Assembly: GCA_964437735.1 (NCBI GenBank)
Contig: CAYTID010000057.1
Location: forward strand, 1 to 14,054
DNA length: 14,054 nucleotides
Source of the DNA: CAYTID01 sp964437735
Lineage (GTDB): Bacteria > Bacteroidota > Ignavibacteria > UBA10030 > BY39
Reading direction: 5' to 3'
A program made the translations under genes and the position numbers. Position 1 is the first letter of the stretch. The number at the start of each line of letters is the position of its first letter. Of the stretch, positions 13,532 through 14,054 are shown piece by piece. The notes beneath the pieces are model-generated. The model ran no database searches and was not told the origin of the DNA. It was given only the letters and a program-made list of their open reading frames with translations.

Positions 13532-14054
13532 TTAATAAAATTATATATATTATTTTAATAGCATCTGTTTCCGGTTTTGCACAATCTGAAAGATCCCATA
13601 TCCGTGAAGGAAATNNNNNNNNNNNNNNNNNNNNNNNNNNNNNNNNNNNNGATTCCGAAGTAAGCTACCGCAAATCACTCGAAAAAAATAAAGAGTCGGT
13701 GTACGGTTCTTTCAATCTTGGAGATGCCTTGTATAAACAGGAAAAATATGAAGAAGCAGCTAAACAGTTTCAAATAGCAGCAACCAGAGACCCGGACAAA
13801 GAAACAAAAGGAAAGGCATTTCACAATCTTGGAAATTCTCTTTTGAAATCAAATAAACTACAGGAAAGTATAGAAGCATATAAAAATTCACTGAAATTAA
13901 ATCCCAACGATATCGATACAAAGTATAATCTGGAATACGCCAAGACTTTTTTGCAGCAACAGGAACAACAGCAGCAAAATCAGGATAAACAGGATAAACA
14001 ACAAGACCAGCAGAAAGATCAGAAACAATCCGCCGAAGGCGGACAGGAAAAACA
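13528..14054 (+). CDS. batC: BatC, TPR protein, partial (runs off the window)
   Basis: ATG 13528 overlaps the restored batB stop and has a GAGGGAAAAAG stretch upstream. Residues 1-18 look like a signal peptide (MINKIIYIILIASVSGFA, then Q). TPR repeats follow: the first is broken by 36 Ns (12 codons, residues 30-41) but resumes in frame with DSEVSYRKSLEKN. The second is GSFNLGDALYKQEKYEEAAKQFQIAATRDP (60-89) and the third KAFHNLGNSLLKSNKLQESIEAYKNSLKLNPND (96-128). A Gln/Lys/Asp-rich low-complexity tail starts near residue 143 and continues to the window edge, as is usual for BatC. TPR proteins of this kind are thought to scaffold the BatA/BatB assembly in the periplasm. Confidence 0.9.
   Translation, partial: MINKIIYIILIASVSGFAQSERSHIREGNXXXXXXXXXXXXDSEVSYRKSLEKNKESVYGSFNLGDALYKQEKYEEAAKQFQIAATRDPDKETKGKAFHNLGNSLLKSNKLQESIEAYKNSLKLNPNDIDTKYNLEYAKTFLQQQEQQQQNQDKQDKQQDQQKDQKQSAEGGQEK
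13615..13650. other. Assembly gap (36 Ns) inside batC
   Basis: Thirty-six undetermined bases lie inside the first TPR of batC. The length is a multiple of three and the frame is the same on both sides. About 12 residues is also what a TPR needs between REGN and DSEVSYRKSL, so the gap size is plausible. Confidence 0.98.
14029..14043. repeat. Short palindromic element in the batC tail
   Basis: TCCGCC and GGCGGA form a perfect 6-bp stem around a GAA loop (14029-14043). It is GC-rich in an otherwise A-rich coding tail and encodes SAEGG in frame. It may be a short dispersed palindrome like the one at 49-64, but only one copy is visible here. Confidence 0.4.

Overview
The window is AT-rich bacterial DNA. 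Three things point to the Bacteroidota/Ignavibacteriota (FCB) group: a complete MoxR-DUF58-Bat gene cluster, a parA-parB-DUF5683 neighbourhood, and a TTTG/TAnnTTTG-type promoter. This placement is inferred from gene content only. A run of 36 Ns and several frame breaks suggest a draft or metagenome assembly, so some lesions may be sequence errors.

Layout. (1) 1-1327, + strand: the 3' part of an Eco57I-type DNA methyltransferase / type IIG restriction gene. It is interrupted by an in-frame TGA and a 1-base frameshift, and it carries a palindromic repeat inside its reading frame. A related hairpin repeat follows the gene. (2) 1488-2818, - strand: three small genes of unknown function, namely a 36-residue one-helix membrane protein, a 121-residue possibly exported protein and a 194-residue acidic soluble protein. 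(3) 2890-7742, - strand: a tight cluster read right to left. It encodes a UPF0173 metallo-beta-lactamase-fold hydrolase, ParA (TTG start), ParB, RidA, a DUF5683 membrane protein and a 465-residue exported protein, probably an outer-membrane barrel. (4) 7743-7972: the divergent intergenic region, with a good promoter for the leftward genes. (5) 7973-14054, + strand: moxR, a four-helix-bundle (S23/IVS) gene, a DUF58 gene, a BatD-like membrane protein, batA, batB (frameshifted near its 3' end) and batC (cut by the window end). MoxR is an AAA+ ATPase thought to remodel VWA-domain partners. DUF58, BatA and BatB supply the VWA domains, BatC the TPR scaffold, and the BatD-like protein a periplasmic module with a membrane anchor.

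The most unusual feature is a family of degenerate 7-bp (and 14-bp) repeats at four gene boundaries of the moxR-bat cluster. They bracket the inserted four-helix-bundle gene in inverted orientation and run up to the start codons of the DUF58 gene and batB. They also appear to have supplied the whole signal-peptide coding region of the BatD-like gene, leaving a visible 7-residue period in the protein. I see no convincing new defence system, CRISPR array, tRNA, rRNA or transposase.
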